From Adiantum capillus-veneris (taxonomy: Eukaryota > Streptophyta > Polypodiopsida > Polypodiales > Pteridaceae), in NCBI GenBank assembly GCA_014529385.2, contig CM043959.1:12061309-12125308 (forward strand): DNA of 64,000 nt, in the 5' to 3' direction. The notes below the pieces were generated by a model, which saw only the letters and a list, made by a program, of their open reading frames with translations, was not told where the DNA came from and did not search any database. Shown one piece after another: positions 37,520-49,319 of this stretch (positions are counted from its first letter, which is position 1; the number at the start of each line of letters is the position of its first letter). Position numbers and translations under genes: made by a program.

Positions 37520-39247
37520 TTACACTATCGGAGGAGGTCGTGGTGAGGTTCTTATTTACCCAATGCCCAAGTGTTATAGTTCATTACATTTACCTTTAGG
37601 TAGGAGAGTCAATGAGACTTTGCCGATTTCTCAGGTAGAATGAAGAGCCATGCATTCTCTTTTGGTTGCCTTGTAGGTTAGGTCGACCTTAGTTGTTGTT
37701 TTAGTGCATTGTGCATTGAGTCCGTGCTTTTTGTCTTGTGTAGATTGTGTATAGTATATGGTTATGGTTTTGGTGTTAGATTAATGAACCAAAGTTTCTC
37801 CTGAATGCCATATTGTGACTTTTGATGGAAAAAGTGACTAAAAAGGCAAGAAGTATTCATAACTTGGAAACGGAGTGTGTGATTTGAGGAATTGTTGTTT
37901 GTGCAATTGCATACAATCTAGTAGAACATATCTAAAAATTTTGGGTAAAATTTGAGTCATCAACTGGGAGATAAAGCAGATTGTGCATTAATTGACCAAG
38001 TCGGACTTGAAACTTTGGACAAAGGCCAAAAATTGATCATTTTGAGACATACAGGGTGACATTGGGAAGCCCAAGAGGCAAGAAATCAACAAGAAGTGAC
38101 CAAATGAAAATCAAACCTCAATGGAAACTAACGTGGCTGGTTCCACCTCTCAATATTTCATAGCAAGAGCATACCATTAGGATCCTAAAGCTCTCAACTT
38201 GCCAAATCCACCTTCCACCAGTCAAAAGGGATCAAAAATTGGGTAAAACCAATTAAAATTTATTGACTGACCCGGGCCTAGGGAGTTAACTTGCCTTTTG
38301 ATAGGACAAAACCCAAAATTTCATGTGGCACATAGGTGCAAAATACTATACAAATGATAGAAATACCATTGGAAGTATTAGGAGTCAAAAACTCCAAAAA
38401 ATCCAGCTATCACGGTATCTATTGTACCAAACTAGGACCAAACTGGCGTCATCTAATTCCTAGTAGTACAAGGATCTAGAATATACCTTCCTTGATTCAT
38501 TTGGACCAATAAAAGCCCCTCTAATCACCCAAAAATGAAAGGTCCAAGGACAACTTCTGATATTTGACCCAACAAGAAGAAAAAAGTGTCAAAAAACTTC
38601 AATCAAGGTGTCAAAAGACTCATCGCAAAGACGAACCAAGAGAAAGTGACTAGACTCAAAAATCTCACTAGTGATAGTTACCACGGTAGTTGCCATCTAG
38701 CCTAGCTGGGAAATTTGACCCCTTTAGCTTGTAGGCCATCGTGTCAAGATTCCAAAAATACCTTGGTTGAGTCAAACAGACTCCATAATCACCCTTAAAG
38801 AGCTCATTAAAGATTAGGCTTTGAATTGTCAAATTCTCGACCTAGGTTTCAGAATTTTGGTAAATTTTGAAATTCAGTAAAGATTTCTAAGAGGTATTTG
38901 GACTAATCATTCCACACGTCAAGAGGCAAAGTGCTTGATCTTGTGCATACATGTATCCAAGGAATCAAAAGAAAAAGTTGCACCAGGAGCTAGCTAATCG
39001 TAGCCATTAGATGCTCTCCTTAAATCTTACAAAGTACACTAAAAAACAATCAAACTCAAGAGAAAAAGTGGATGACATATCCCTACGTGGAACTTGAAAA
39101 GAGAAGTCCTGAAATGTGTCAGGAATGATTCAAATGGCCTAAGATTTTTTGGAACCACCAATTGGAAAACATGAGGATGTGGTCCTCGTTCCACCAACAC
39201 CATTAATCCCACCAAACTAGGAGCAAATAGAGCTAGATCCTAGTCAC
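37520..39247 (+). other. Long non-coding leader of the gypsy-type element
   Basis: About 1.7 kb without any substantial frame on either strand. Position after the primer-binding site fits the long leader of large plant gypsy elements. It may resume at 46755 and 50450 after the insertions. Confidence 0.4.
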
Positions 39248-39251
39248 GCGC
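39248..39251. repeat. Target-site duplication, left (gcgc)
   Basis: gcgc directly precedes the left LTR and recurs at 46755-46758. Only four bases match; a fifth differs. Confidence 0.6.
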
Positions 39252-39795
39252 TGTCGTGCATCTCCGCTGCCATGATGAGAAAAAGAGCAGAGAAATGCAA
39301 GATAAGATTCTTTGAAGCCTACACATTAAGTGAGCAGTGATCAGGGCTTGATAACAGGCCAAGCTTAATGATTAATGTATGCCAGATGCGGCTTAAAAGG
39401 GCCAACATATGCCTTAATGATGTCAAAAATGATTATGCTTGAAGTGAGAACAAATGGGATATTATGATCTAGAACTCTAGTGCTTGAAGTGCTCTACCGG
39501 CCTGTCTTTACGGCTCGTCTATTGGAGCTACGGTGAAGAAGTTATGGCACTTTGAAGTTTAAGTCGATTGCAGATCCGTACCGGATTGGACAACTGCAGC
39601 AGCTGAGGTGACAAAGATGAAATGAATGCATGGGCCTGAAGTGCTCTACTTCTGGAGCGCGTCGATCTTTTCAGATTGGTGATTGGAGTTCCGGTCGCCA
39701 AGATATTGGCCGATAAGGATTCACTGGGGGTCGATTCCGTACCAATCCGGTCCGCTTGGTCAATGAGCTGCAACCACGGTTTTGGGATGCAAAAA

Positions 39796-40035
39796 GAGTA
39801 AGTGCTCAAGGAGAATCTGTCCAAAATGTTATCTCCTGCAGTGCATTGCTAAGCAGGGTATACTGCCACCAGCGTCACTACGACAATTTACATGTACGCC
39901 AAGCTTTGTGTTCTCATAAATTATAAAAAGTGCATGAAGAGCCTCATGTTTGGAAAACGACCCTCGGAACGCATTGACTGCGGGCAAGGCAGTGCCAAAA
40001 TGTATGCCAAATGTGGTACCCTTAAGAATGAAGGG
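39796..40035 (+). pseudogene. Captured PPR fragment inside the left LTR
   Basis: Reads like the window's PPR arrays: 'agtgctcaaggagaatctgtccaaaatgttatctcctgcagtgcattg' follows the array's linker between motifs, and MYAKCGTLKNEG (about 40000) and MYAKLCVLINYKKCMKSL (39892) follow the PPR helix. Broken and short. It lies at the same relative place in the other LTRs of the family. Confidence 0.7.
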
Positions 40036-40585
40036 TCAAAGCCCATGACCCTTAATAAAAAGGCCGCCCACTTAAGTCTTGGCCGCCCAATGCCCAAGGG
40101 CACCCTAGGCTTGGCCGCCCAATTAATGAAGAGAGGGGCTTAAGTGTGAAGCCAAGGAAGAAAAAGAAAGGCGATGGCTTTCAGTAGCGAAGTGCGCAGA
40201 AGAAAGGGAGAGAGATGATCGCGCTGGCAAGGGTAATGCTCAGACGAGCTCGTCAGTGAAACGAAAACTGCCCGGTATGCCTGCGCGCTCCCTTTCGATG
40301 CCACTCGCGGCACTTTTGGAGCTACCCGAAAATCCGTAGTTGCCACATCATAGACACCGTTCCTCTGCCATGTCAGTAGCGGCAGCGCTACTGCTAAGGG
40401 GGGGGGGGGGAAGAACTATTAATAGCGGCTTTTTGCATGCGGAGTGGTATGGAGAATTAACGAAGGGTAACCAAGGCGTGGAGAGGAAGGGAGCCAAGGC
40501 AGGAGAAAAAAAAGGAGGTTCGAGGAAAAGCATGCGAGGAGGGGATGGTGAGAGGAAGCTCTCTCTCTTGGCTTGCATGAGAGTG

Positions 40586-40590
<5 letters not shown>

Positions 40591-40648
<58 letters not shown>
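40591..40648. repeat. (CT)n microsatellite, left LTR
   Basis: Pure CT run; the right LTR has a shorter run at about 45719-45742. Confidence 0.95.
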
Positions 40649-40651
<3 letters not shown>

Positions 40652-40816
40652 GTTTTCACGAGGGTCAGTCTTGCTCTCCCTCCCTCGTGCTCAATCGATC
40701 AAAGGAGGACAATAGCTCCAAGTTCTCGTGCTCTCAAGTTTAAGCAAGGGCGAGCTTGGTCGAAGCAAGCAAAAACGAAGGAAGAAGAGGAGATTCGGGA
40801 GGAGCCAAGGGAGGAA

Positions 40817-40818
<2 letters not shown>

Positions 40819-40870
<52 letters not shown>
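40819..40870. repeat. (CT)n microsatellite, left LTR, second
   Basis: Second CT run; counterpart at about 45910-45956 in the right LTR. Confidence 0.95.
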
Positions 40871-40872
<2 letters not shown>

Positions 40873-41711
40873 ACCTTGAGCCATAACACGAAGCCAAGAC
40901 TCGAAGGAGCAAGAACACGGTGTTCTCTCCCTCTCTCAGCCATAATCAAGAGGAGGCATAAGGGAACTAGGCTCGGCTTCAAGCTCACAATTGAATCGAA
41001 AAAGCTAGGAACTCTCTCACTCAAGAGTAAGAAGATCTCGGCAAGGGAAAGAGTGAAGTTTGGCAAGTGCAAGTAAGGTAGATCTCGGCAAGGTAAAGAG
41101 TGATGCTTGGCAAGAGCAGATAAGCAGATTCCGGCAACATAAGGTACTCAAGAAAAAGAGAGTCGGAGGACCAAAGGCGATCAGATAAAATGGATTAGAG
41201 GAGATGTAAAAATTCATAAAGGGCAGATAAGTAAGTGCATGCCCACAAAGCAGGATAATTAATAACTATTGAAGCTTGATGATTGAGGTAGTGAGGAGAA
41301 TTGAAGACTGCAGAATCCACGGGGCATTTGAAGCAGATGAAGCAACCTGAGGAAAATTTCCATAACCGTCATCACCTAGAAATTGATTTAACATTCTGAT
41401 AAGTCTGGTGTCGTTAACGGCCCGATTAATTCTATAAAGCGGGGGCTTAAACTCCTATTTAGCAGATGACCCAAGTGACGGCGCTGTTAACAGCCTGCCT
41501 TGGCTAAAGATTAAGTTGTACTTAGATGTATTAATCAATTAATTGATGATTACGGTGATTTCCAGATTCAGTTACATCTGTTGTTCTTGTTCTCTCTCTT
41601 TTACACCTCCCACAGCCAGAGGCCCGGCTCTTGCCCGGTGCACGTAGCGAACACATATCCCCGACATCATGGGTAAACCCGACGCGAAACGAGCCGGGGT
41701 GGGAGGTAAAG

Positions 41712-42356
41712 ATGAAGAATTTAGAGCAGATGATGCAGATGATTGCAGAATTAAGTGCAAACGGTTTTGATGATATGTCAACAATGCCAGATTTTTCAAA
41801 GTTGCTTCAATTGGTTCAAGGATCTCTGCTTGAAATAGAGACCGTAAAGAAGAAAAATCAAATGGATGAAGCTTTGGATGCAGCTTTAGATGCAGTATAC
41901 GACGAGAGACGACTCTTTGATGGATACAATCCAGAGGGCTACCTAGAGTGCTATGAGCTGGAGACCAAGGTAAGAGGGATACCAGAAGAGTTGATGATCA
42001 AATCTTTTGAGCAGTTAGTGAGTTCAGATGTGAAGGAGCAGATTCAAGAAGTTACCAAAGCTTGCAACGATGACTGGGAGTATTTCAAAGAAGCTATTGT
42101 GAAAGTACGTTATGAGCAGTATGAAGGCTATCAAGATGAGAGTGCAAGTGTACCGGACTACGCAGATATCCGAGGGCAAGTACGATCAAAGTTAGAAGCT
42201 GTGATTGATGAGTTTATTGTACAAGATGCTACCTTCTTACAGGCTAATGATGAAGACATAGTCAAAGCTGTGCATGCAAAGTTGGGATTTGCAGATGCCT
42301 TGCATGAAGTAGAAGTCCTTGAGGGTATTGAGTCTCTACAACCTCAAACTACATAG
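41712..42356 (+). CDS. Gag-like protein of the non-autonomous element
   Basis: 214 codons from ATG 41712 (reads MKNLEQMMQMIAELSANGFD); the frame is open further upstream into the LTR, but this is the first ATG giving an internal-region start in that frame. Residues about 60-150 fit a retrotransposon Gag capsid domain: RRLFDGYNPEGYLECYELE, then RGIPEELMIKSFEQLVSSDV and DDWEYFKEAIVKVRYEQYEG (compare the family pattern F-DG-N-x2-FL..YE...RGVP...W..F..AL...Y). No zinc knuckle follows. The C-terminus is acidic (LHEVEVLEGIE). The same sequence occurs, decayed, on the minus strand at 50150-50449, so the protein is shared by the family. Ends with TAG, then the coding potential continues in another frame. 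Confidence 0.7.
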   Translation: MKNLEQMMQMIAELSANGFDDMSTMPDFSKLLQLVQGSLLEIETVKKKNQMDEALDAALDAVYDERRLFDGYNPEGYLECYELETKVRGIPEELMIKSFEQLVSSDVKEQIQEVTKACNDDWEYFKEAIVKVRYEQYEGYQDESASVPDYADIRGQVRSKLEAVIDEFIVQDATFLQANDEDIVKAVHAKLGFADALHEVEVLEGIESLQPQTT

Positions 42357-42442
42357 AGTAAATTTTTCAAAGAACATATACCTGTAGTACAGGAAGAAAA
42401 GAAATCATGGAATCAAGATAATGAATTGGCTAAAGCTCATGA

Positions 42443-43825
42443 AGATGTGCAGGTTCTACCATAGAGGTAATTGAAGATACTGGTGCAGATTCTACCATAG
42501 AGGTAATTGAAGATACTGGTACAGGTTTTGCCAAACAGTTGGTTAATGATACAGATATTATAGGTCAAAGCAGGGCTACTGTTGAGAGCACCAAGACCAT
42601 GGGTTTTGGTATACCAGATTTATCGAATTTGGATGTACCAGATTTTGAGGACTTGGCTAAGCAAGAGTATGTGCTTGATTCAGAGGGGGTGCAGACTCCT
42701 TCATTGACAAGCTTTTGTGAAGCACAGCTACCAAATTGGAAAACTGATCTTGAACGTGATTATGATGATTCAGAGGGGGTGTAGACTCCTTTGACACGCT
42801 CCTGTGACCTAGAGCTACCGATCTGGCAGACTGATCCTAAATTTGATGATGGTGATTTAGAGAGGGAGCAAACTTCTTCTCTATCGATAATCTGTGACAG
42901 AGGGCTCACACTATGTCAGAATGATCATGAACTTGATGATGTTGATTCAGAGGGGCTGCATAGTGAAATGCGATATCTTGTTGAGGAATATGATTGGTTT
43001 CATTGTGCCGAGGATACAGACAGGGCAGTAGATAAAATTTTCAATGTGCATGCTGAACTTTGTGCTACAGAAGTGCAAAGATATCTAGCTGAGGGTGAAA
43101 GACTTGAAGAGCAGTTTACTGCAGATGCGTTTAGTATGCATGTCATATGTGAAAATCCTCGTTTATTGCAGCAACCTGAGATGTACAGGATTGAGAAATC
43201 TTCTGAAGCGGTGGACCTAGACCTTATGTGCTTATTCGATGAAGCTTTGGAAGGGTTCTCAAACACAGATGCTAAGGATATCAATCAATCCAAATTCATG
43301 CATGAGACAACTTGTTCAGATGCAGTAGATGATGACCTTATGCAGTTGTTAGATGATGCACTACTTGATTTTGAGCCTCTACGAGATAGAGAATTTTTTA
43401 AAGATGCATCGTTTGAGCCTAATGAAGAGAGTTTTACGAGAGACTTGATGTATTTAGATGTGTATGATCGGGATTCCAATACTAATGAGAGTGAAGGTGA
43501 ACTGCCAATGATTTTACCTGTGATTGATGATCGACAATTGGATGAGCCAATTGCACAGGGGATATGGCAGTATCTGATGCTACCCGATGCTATATGGAAT
43601 CTGATGTTACCCTATGATGTAGGGGATTTTGAGCTAGCTTTTGACCCAGGAGGTGACAAATATATGCATGGTCCTGGGAAATTCACTTATATGCCATATG
43701 ATCCACGCGGTTTGTATGAAGATTTGGGGGTAATGTATGTTTATGCTGTAATGATTGAAAATTCTTGTATTTTCCCTATGATCCTGGAGGATGGTGCAAA
43801 ATTTTTAAAGGAATGCTCAAAGTAG
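42443..43825 (+). pseudogene. Acidic ORF2 of unknown function (one nonsense codon)
   Basis: A single frame open from 42443 except for a TAG at 42782-42784. Strongly acidic. It starts with a 36-bp duplicated stretch coding STIEVIEDTG twice, then three imperfect repeats of about 30 residues marked by DSEGVQTPSLTSFCEAQLPN, TPLTRSCDLELPIWQTDPKF and TSSLSIICDRGLTLCQNDHE, then EEYDWFHCAEDTDRAVDKIF and a C-terminal part with YDVGDFELAFDPGGDKYMHG and TYMPYDPRG. No enzymatic motif or membrane segment was recognised. The frame differs from the gag frame, so an ancestral gag fusion with a later frameshift is possible. The minus-strand relative at 49320-50140 preserves the second half, which argues for real past coding. 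Confidence 0.6.
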
Positions 43826-44436
43826 GACAAATGATTAGTTTCCGGTTTGATCTCGGGGGCTACTAAAGTGCCAGTTGCAGATTTGAAGAGTACCAGCTAT
43901 CTGATGCAGCAGGTTGCATGGTACAAGGTTTTGTTTTCTAAAGCTATGCTAAGTTAGAAGAGTTTTTGGTTATGCAGTCAATAAGATTACATGGTTGGCT
44001 TCCAGTTGACTTCTTTGGATAATTGATGAAGTATCTTCACATCTATTGAGTTGGTTCTGCTAACAGAACTTCTTGACGGCCATTCCATGTGCAGACACAG
44101 TAAGGCATACTTGAGCTTGGCACGGTTCCTTAAAGAGAGCTTAATGGTCAAGCCGTGTGCATCATTAACTGGAGCACTTGAGTCTGGCGGGGTTCACTAA
44201 ACAAGTTATCCATGATTGAATTCTTTGAAGATACGGCAGATACAGTTCAGAGATTTTTGATGGACAACTTCCTAATGATTAAGCTAGACAATTGATGATA
44301 GGCTATAAGCCTTCTCTCACTTTTTTTTTCATATGTTTACCAATTATGTGAGTTTGATGATAGCAAAGAGCTTAAGGTACCTGTAGCAGATGCATATTAA
44401 AGTGCTGTTGGCACAGACCGGAGGTTGTGCAGGTTT
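43826..44436 (+). other. 3' untranslated part of the gag-only element
   Basis: About 0.6 kb between ORF2 and the polypurine tract. No frame of note. Confidence 0.6.
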
Positions 44437-44448
44437 AGAAAAGGTGGA
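44437..44448 (+). promoter_or_regulatory. Polypurine tract of the gag-only element
   Basis: AGAAAAGGTGGA directly before TGTCGTG of the right LTR. The minus-strand relative has GAGAGGGGGTAGA at the same place. Confidence 0.75.
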
Positions 44449-45908
44449 TGTCGTGCAGCTCTGCTGCCATGATGAGAAAAAGAGCAGAGAAATGCAAGAT
44501 AAGATTCTTTGAAGCCTACACATTAAGTGAGCAGTGATCAGGGCTTGATAACAGGCCAAGCTTAATGATTAATGTATGTCAGATGCGGCTTAAAAGGGCC
44601 AACATATGCCTTAATGATGCCTTAACCGGCCCGTCTTTACGGTTCATCAATTGGAGCTATGGTGAAGAAGTTATGGCACTTTGAAGTTTAAGTCGATTGC
44701 AGATCCGTACCGGATTGGGGAACTGCAGAGCTGAGGTGACAAAGATGAAATGAATGCATGGGCCTGAAGTGCTCTACTTCTGGAGCGCGTCGGTCTTTTC
44801 AGATTGGTGATTGGAGTTCCGGTCGCCAAGATATTGGCCACGATAAGGATTCACCGGGGGCCGGTTCTGTACCACTCCGGTCCGCTCGGTCAATGAGCTG
44901 CAGCCACAGTTTTGGGATGCAAAAAGAGTAAGTGCTCAAGGAGAATTTGTCCAAAATGTTATCTCCTGCAGTGCATTGCTAAGCAGGGTATATTGCCACC
45001 AGTGTCACTACGACAATTTACATGTACGCCAAGCTTGGTGTTCTCATAAAGTATAAAAAGTGCATGAAGAGCTTTAAGTTCGGAAAACAACCTCTCGGAA
45101 TGCATTGACTGCGGGCAAGGCAGTGCCAAAATGTATGCCAAATGTGGTACCCTTAAGAATGAAGGGTCAAAGCCCATGACCTTAAATAAAAAGGCCGCCC
45201 ACTTAAGTCTTGGCCGCCCAATGCCCAAGGGCACCCTAGGCTTGGCCGCCCAATTAATGAAGAGAGGGGCTTAAGTGTGAAGCCAAGGAAGAAAAAGAAA
45301 GGCGATGGCTTTTAGCAGAAGCGAAGTGCGCAGGAGAAAGGGAGAGAGACGATCCCGCTGGCAAGGGTAATGCTCAGACGAGCTCGTCAGTGGAACGAAA
45401 AATGCCCGGTATGCCTGCGCGCTCCCTTTCGATGCCACTCGCGGTGCTTTTGGAGCTGCCCAAAAATCCGCAGCTGCCACGTCATAGACACGGTTCCTGT
45501 GCCACGTCAGTAGCAGTAGCGCTACTGCTAAGGGGGGGAAAAAGAACTATTAATAGCGGCTTTTTGCATGCGGAGTGGTATGGAGAATTAACGAAGGGTA
45601 AACAAGGCGTGGAGAGGAAGGGAGCCAAGGCAGGAGAAAAAAAAGGAGGTTCGAGGAAAAGCATGCGAGGAGGGGATGGTGAGAGGAAGCTCTCTCTCTT
45701 GGCTTGCACGAGAGTGGGTCTCTCTCTCTCTCTCTCTCTCTCGTTTTCACAAGGGGTAGTCTTGCTCTCCCTCCCTCGTGCTCAATCGATCAAAGGAGGA
45801 CAATAGCTCCAAGTTCTCGTGCTCTCAAGTTTAAGCAAGGGCGAGCTTGGTCGAAGCAAGCAAAAACGAAGAAAGAAGAGGAGATTCGGGAGGAGCCAAG
45901 GGAGGAAG

Positions 45909-45958
<50 letters not shown>

Positions 45959-46754
45959 GACCTTGAGCCATAACAAGAAGCCAAGACTCGAAGGAGCAAG
46001 AACACGGTGTTCTCTCCCTCTCTCGGCCATAATCAAGAGGAGGCACAAGGGAACTAGGCTCGGCTTCAAGCTCACAATTGAATCGGAAAAGCTAGGAACT
46101 CTCTCACTCAAGAGTAAGAAGATCTCGGGAAGGGAAAGAGTGAAGTTTGGCAAGAGCAGGTAAGGTAGATCTTGGCAAGGTAAAGAGTGATGCTTGGCAA
46201 GAGCAGATAAGTAGATTCCGGCAAGATAAGGTACTCAAGAAAAAGAGATTCGGAGGACCAAAGGCGATCAGAGAAAATGGATTAGAGGAGACATAAAAAT
46301 TCATAAACGGCAGATAAGTAAGTGCATGCGCACAAAGCAGGATAATTAATAACTACTGAAGCTTGATGATTGAGGTAGTGAGCAGAATTGAAGACTGCAG
46401 AATCCACGGGGCATTTGAAGCAGATGAAGCAACATGAGGAAAATTTCCATAACCGTCATCACCTAGAAATTGATTTAACATTTTGATAAGTCCGGTGTCG
46501 TTAACGGCCTGGTTAATTCTGTAAAGCGGGAGCTTAAACTCCTGGTTAGCAGATGACCCAAGTGACGACGCTGTTAACAGCCCGCCTTGGCTAAAGATTA
46601 AGTTGTACTCAGATGTATTAATCAATTAATTGATGATTACAGCGATTTCTAGATTCAGTTACATCTATTGTTCTTGTTCTCTCTCTTTCACACCTCCCAC
46701 AGCCAGAGGCCCGGCGCCTGCCGGACTCACGTAGCGAACACATATCCCGCAACA
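44449..46754 (+). repeat. Right LTR of the gag-only element
   Basis: TGTCGTGCA to CCGCAACA, 2306 bp, with scattered substitutions and shorter CT runs relative to the left LTR. PPR-derived part at 44926-45166. Confidence 0.88.
44926..45166 (+). pseudogene. Captured PPR fragment inside the right LTR
   Basis: Duplicate of 39796-40035, with 'atgtatgccaaatgtggtac' at 45131-45150. Confidence 0.7.
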
Positions 46755-47230
46755 GCGCATGGACCAAATCTCAAAAGCCCATCATTAGAACCAAGGATAG
46801 TATTGAGCACCATGGATAACTCTTCCAAGGGACTTCACTTAGCTATACTAGAGGATTGTAGAGAAATAGAGGGTCTTGACAAATTGTGGAAACAAGTCAG
46901 AGAGGCCAATGAAGACAGTGAGATAAGAAAACATGTAAACCAGACCCTTGATGGAAGAGGAATGTTTCTTCCACCGATAGAGGAATTTGAGGCTGGATCT
47001 CAAATGAATCCTGAAATGCAATCATATTGAAGAGACCAAGGATTTGTACAACCTATGGACAAAGAACCCCATTCACTAAGAACACTACCATACTATAAGG
47101 GAGAGCACAAAGACAAGCCAGATGATGTTTGAGTCCCATCTTAGAGACTCTCTTCCAAGAAATTTAGTAACTCTAAGGGGATGATAGACATGTTATCAAC
47201 ACCTGTGACATGCAAGATAATGCTAGCTAA
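46755..47230 (+). other. Host fragment between two related retroelements
   Basis: Starts with the gcgc duplication (46755-46758). A plus-strand frame from ATG 46812 to 47030 (73 codons) reads EGLDKLWKQVREANEDSEIR; not recognised. It may be part of the older gypsy-type element into which both neighbours inserted. Confidence 0.35.
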
Positions 47231-49157
47231 GATGCTATGGTGTTGGGGATATGTGTTCGAAAGGTAAGCTGGGAAGGTGCAGGACCTCTGGCTATAAGAG
47301 GCATGAGAGAGAGAGAGAGAGAAAACAACAAACACTGATAGCTCCTTCAATCACCGTAATCATCAATAAATCGAGTAAATCTTTGAGTACATCTTAATTG
47401 ATAACTAAGACAGACTGTTAACAACATCGTCACTTGGATTAACTAAAAACTAGGAGTTTAAGCTCCCCTTTAAAGATTAAGTGGGTTGTTAACGGCTCTG
47501 TGGCTTATCAACATGATTAACAAAACTTAAGTTGATGGCGATGATGGAGATCTCCTCCATGTTGTTCTTTTCCTGCTTCAATAGCCAATAAGAGCTTTGC
47601 AAAATTTTTCTCTTTGATTGTTGCTCTTCTCCTTCAATTACCCTCAAGAGCTTCGGAGAACTCCTTCTATTATTGCAAAAAATTTGATTCATTCAATTGC
47701 TTTCAAGACCTTTGCAAATCTCCTTATCTTTGGCATTATTCTCCTTTCAATTCTTGTCAAGAAGTCTTGAAAATCTCATCGCTTATGAACATCAAGAGCC
47801 AAACTCTCTCTTTGGTTACCTTGATTCACTAAGTTGACGGAGAGAGAGCTAAGTTGAAAGTATGCGAGATTAGTCGAAAGAGATATGTCTCTCGCCTTTG
47901 TCAAGAGAGAGATTGACAGAGTTTCCCCCCATGCCTTCTTCTTCCCTACTCTCCCCACCATGAGCTCTGCTCTTCCTACCTTACAATAAACCACAAGCTC
48001 CATCTCTTTGCTTACCCTTCAAGACACTGGCTTCACCTCTTGCTTTCTCCTCTTTCTTCAAGTCATGCTATGCCTCCCTTCACGTTCTCCTTTCCCTTAT
48101 TTGCATGCCCCCCAAAAAAGTTTCCAAAAATAGCCGCCTCTCTTTAAGCCTCGGAAAAACTCCTAATGATGTGGTATGTCGGGTCAGACCTGCACCAAAT
48201 TCCGTGGTTTTAGGATCAAATAGAGACGCCATGCCATCCTGATGACTTGGTTCATGGCTGAGTGCATTCAAGGCCCACTTAGCTCGCTCCAAGCTGCCCT
48301 TATTCTTCATGCACCTCTATTTCCTTCCGCCATGACATTTTCCCATATTTTGTTTTCCATCCGCACATTATGTGCCCTATTGGCTTAATGGGGGGACATC
48401 CCATAGGCGTGTGTCTTGGGTAGGCACACTATAGTTGGTTTACATGTTGACAAAGCATTGCCAACACAACATTTGTCCGGCACCTCCATCCCCTTTGGCC
48501 AAGCATAACTAGGCACAACATGCTTCCCAATAGAAACCTTTTCGTATTGAAAGCTCATCAATAATGTTATATGCTTTTGTAAGGGCATGTCATTTAACAT
48601 ATAACATAATGACCAAGGCATTTCCAACACTACCTGTATCTCCAAAAGCCGCCTGAATGGCATACATAATCAATGAAGGCATTGCCTAGCAGCACAATCG
48701 ACACACAAATCTCATCAAGAACTTGATGTGATTTTGTAAAGGAACCACATCTAGCATATGTATTGGCCAAATCATTCACATGGCATATCAACCAACACAT
48801 TTCCCATCACAACATATTTGACATACATCTTGACCAAAACATTGATGATCATCACATTTGGCTTACATCTCGACCACACTAATGCCAAGCAAACCCAGCT
48901 ATTAATGTAGTGTAAGCGATGAAATTCTAGACAAGATGCTCGCAATCAATGCTCCTCCACATGTTTGTGCTTTCCAAAGCACACCACAATTGACATACTT
49001 ATCAATAAAACACTGCGAAACACACCACATCTAGTATACATTTAGCATCAAACCTTGCCTATTCTCAAGCCCTCGTCACTGCCTGCTAAAAAAAATATAA
49101 GATTCAAATAAACTTTATTCACTCTGATTCCCATCATGAAAGTGGAGCGTCATGACA
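47231..49157 (-). repeat. 3' LTR of the inverted family member
   Basis: 1927 bp, TGTCATGACG to CCCCAACA in element orientation. The LTR start next to the PPT aligns well with the first element ('actggaggttgtgcaagtt' against 'accggaggttgtgcaggtt' just upstream). Confidence 0.75.
48385..49080 (-). pseudogene. Captured PPR fragments in the inverted LTR
   Basis: Minus-strand readings match the PPR pattern in several places: IDKYVNCGVLWKAQTC (about 48985-48935), LLGNAFIDYVC (about 48695-48660) and VGNALVIMLYV with IIDELSIRKG (about 48630-48530). More PPR sequence is preserved than in the first element. Broken by many stops. Confidence 0.6.
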
Positions 49158-49170
49158 TCTACCCCCTCTC
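49158..49170 (-). promoter_or_regulatory. Polypurine tract of the inverted family member
   Basis: Minus strand GAGAGGGGGTAGA directly before TGTCATG. Confidence 0.7.
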
Positions 49171-49319
49171 AACTTGCACAACCTCCAGTAGCCAACCATT
49201 ATTCAAACTTCAAGCAAAACCTGTAAACATATAAGCACAACCCCATTGTGAGCATGCCTTAAAATGTTTTTCCAACCTATGACCTTATTAGAATATACCC
49301 TCCTCCAAGATCATAGGGG

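Larger units (their letters stand above)
39252..41666 (+). repeat. Left LTR of the gag-only element
   Basis: TGTCGTGCA to CCCCGACA. Contains PPR-derived sequence (39796-40035), two CT microsatellites (about 40591-40648 and 40819-40870) and about 70 bp near 39425-39495 not found in the right LTR. Confidence 0.88.
39252..46754 (+). mobile_element. Non-autonomous LTR retroelement with gag-like and acidic ORFs
   Basis: 7.5-kb element with LTRs of 2415 bp (39252-41666) and 2306 bp (44449-46754), internal region only 2.78 kb, PPT at 44437-44448 and a likely gcgc target-site duplication. No protease, reverse transcriptase or integrase was found in the internal region in any frame, so it would depend on another element for movement. 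It resembles the TR-GAG/LARD classes of plant non-autonomous elements, but the acidic second ORF is unfamiliar to me. No standard primer-binding site is recognisable after 41666. Confidence 0.85.

Noticed and set aside
41669-41712. Primer-binding site directly after the left LTR of the gag-only element (tcatgggtaaacccg)
   Set aside because: No clear complementarity to a common primer tRNA that I can recall; left unassigned.
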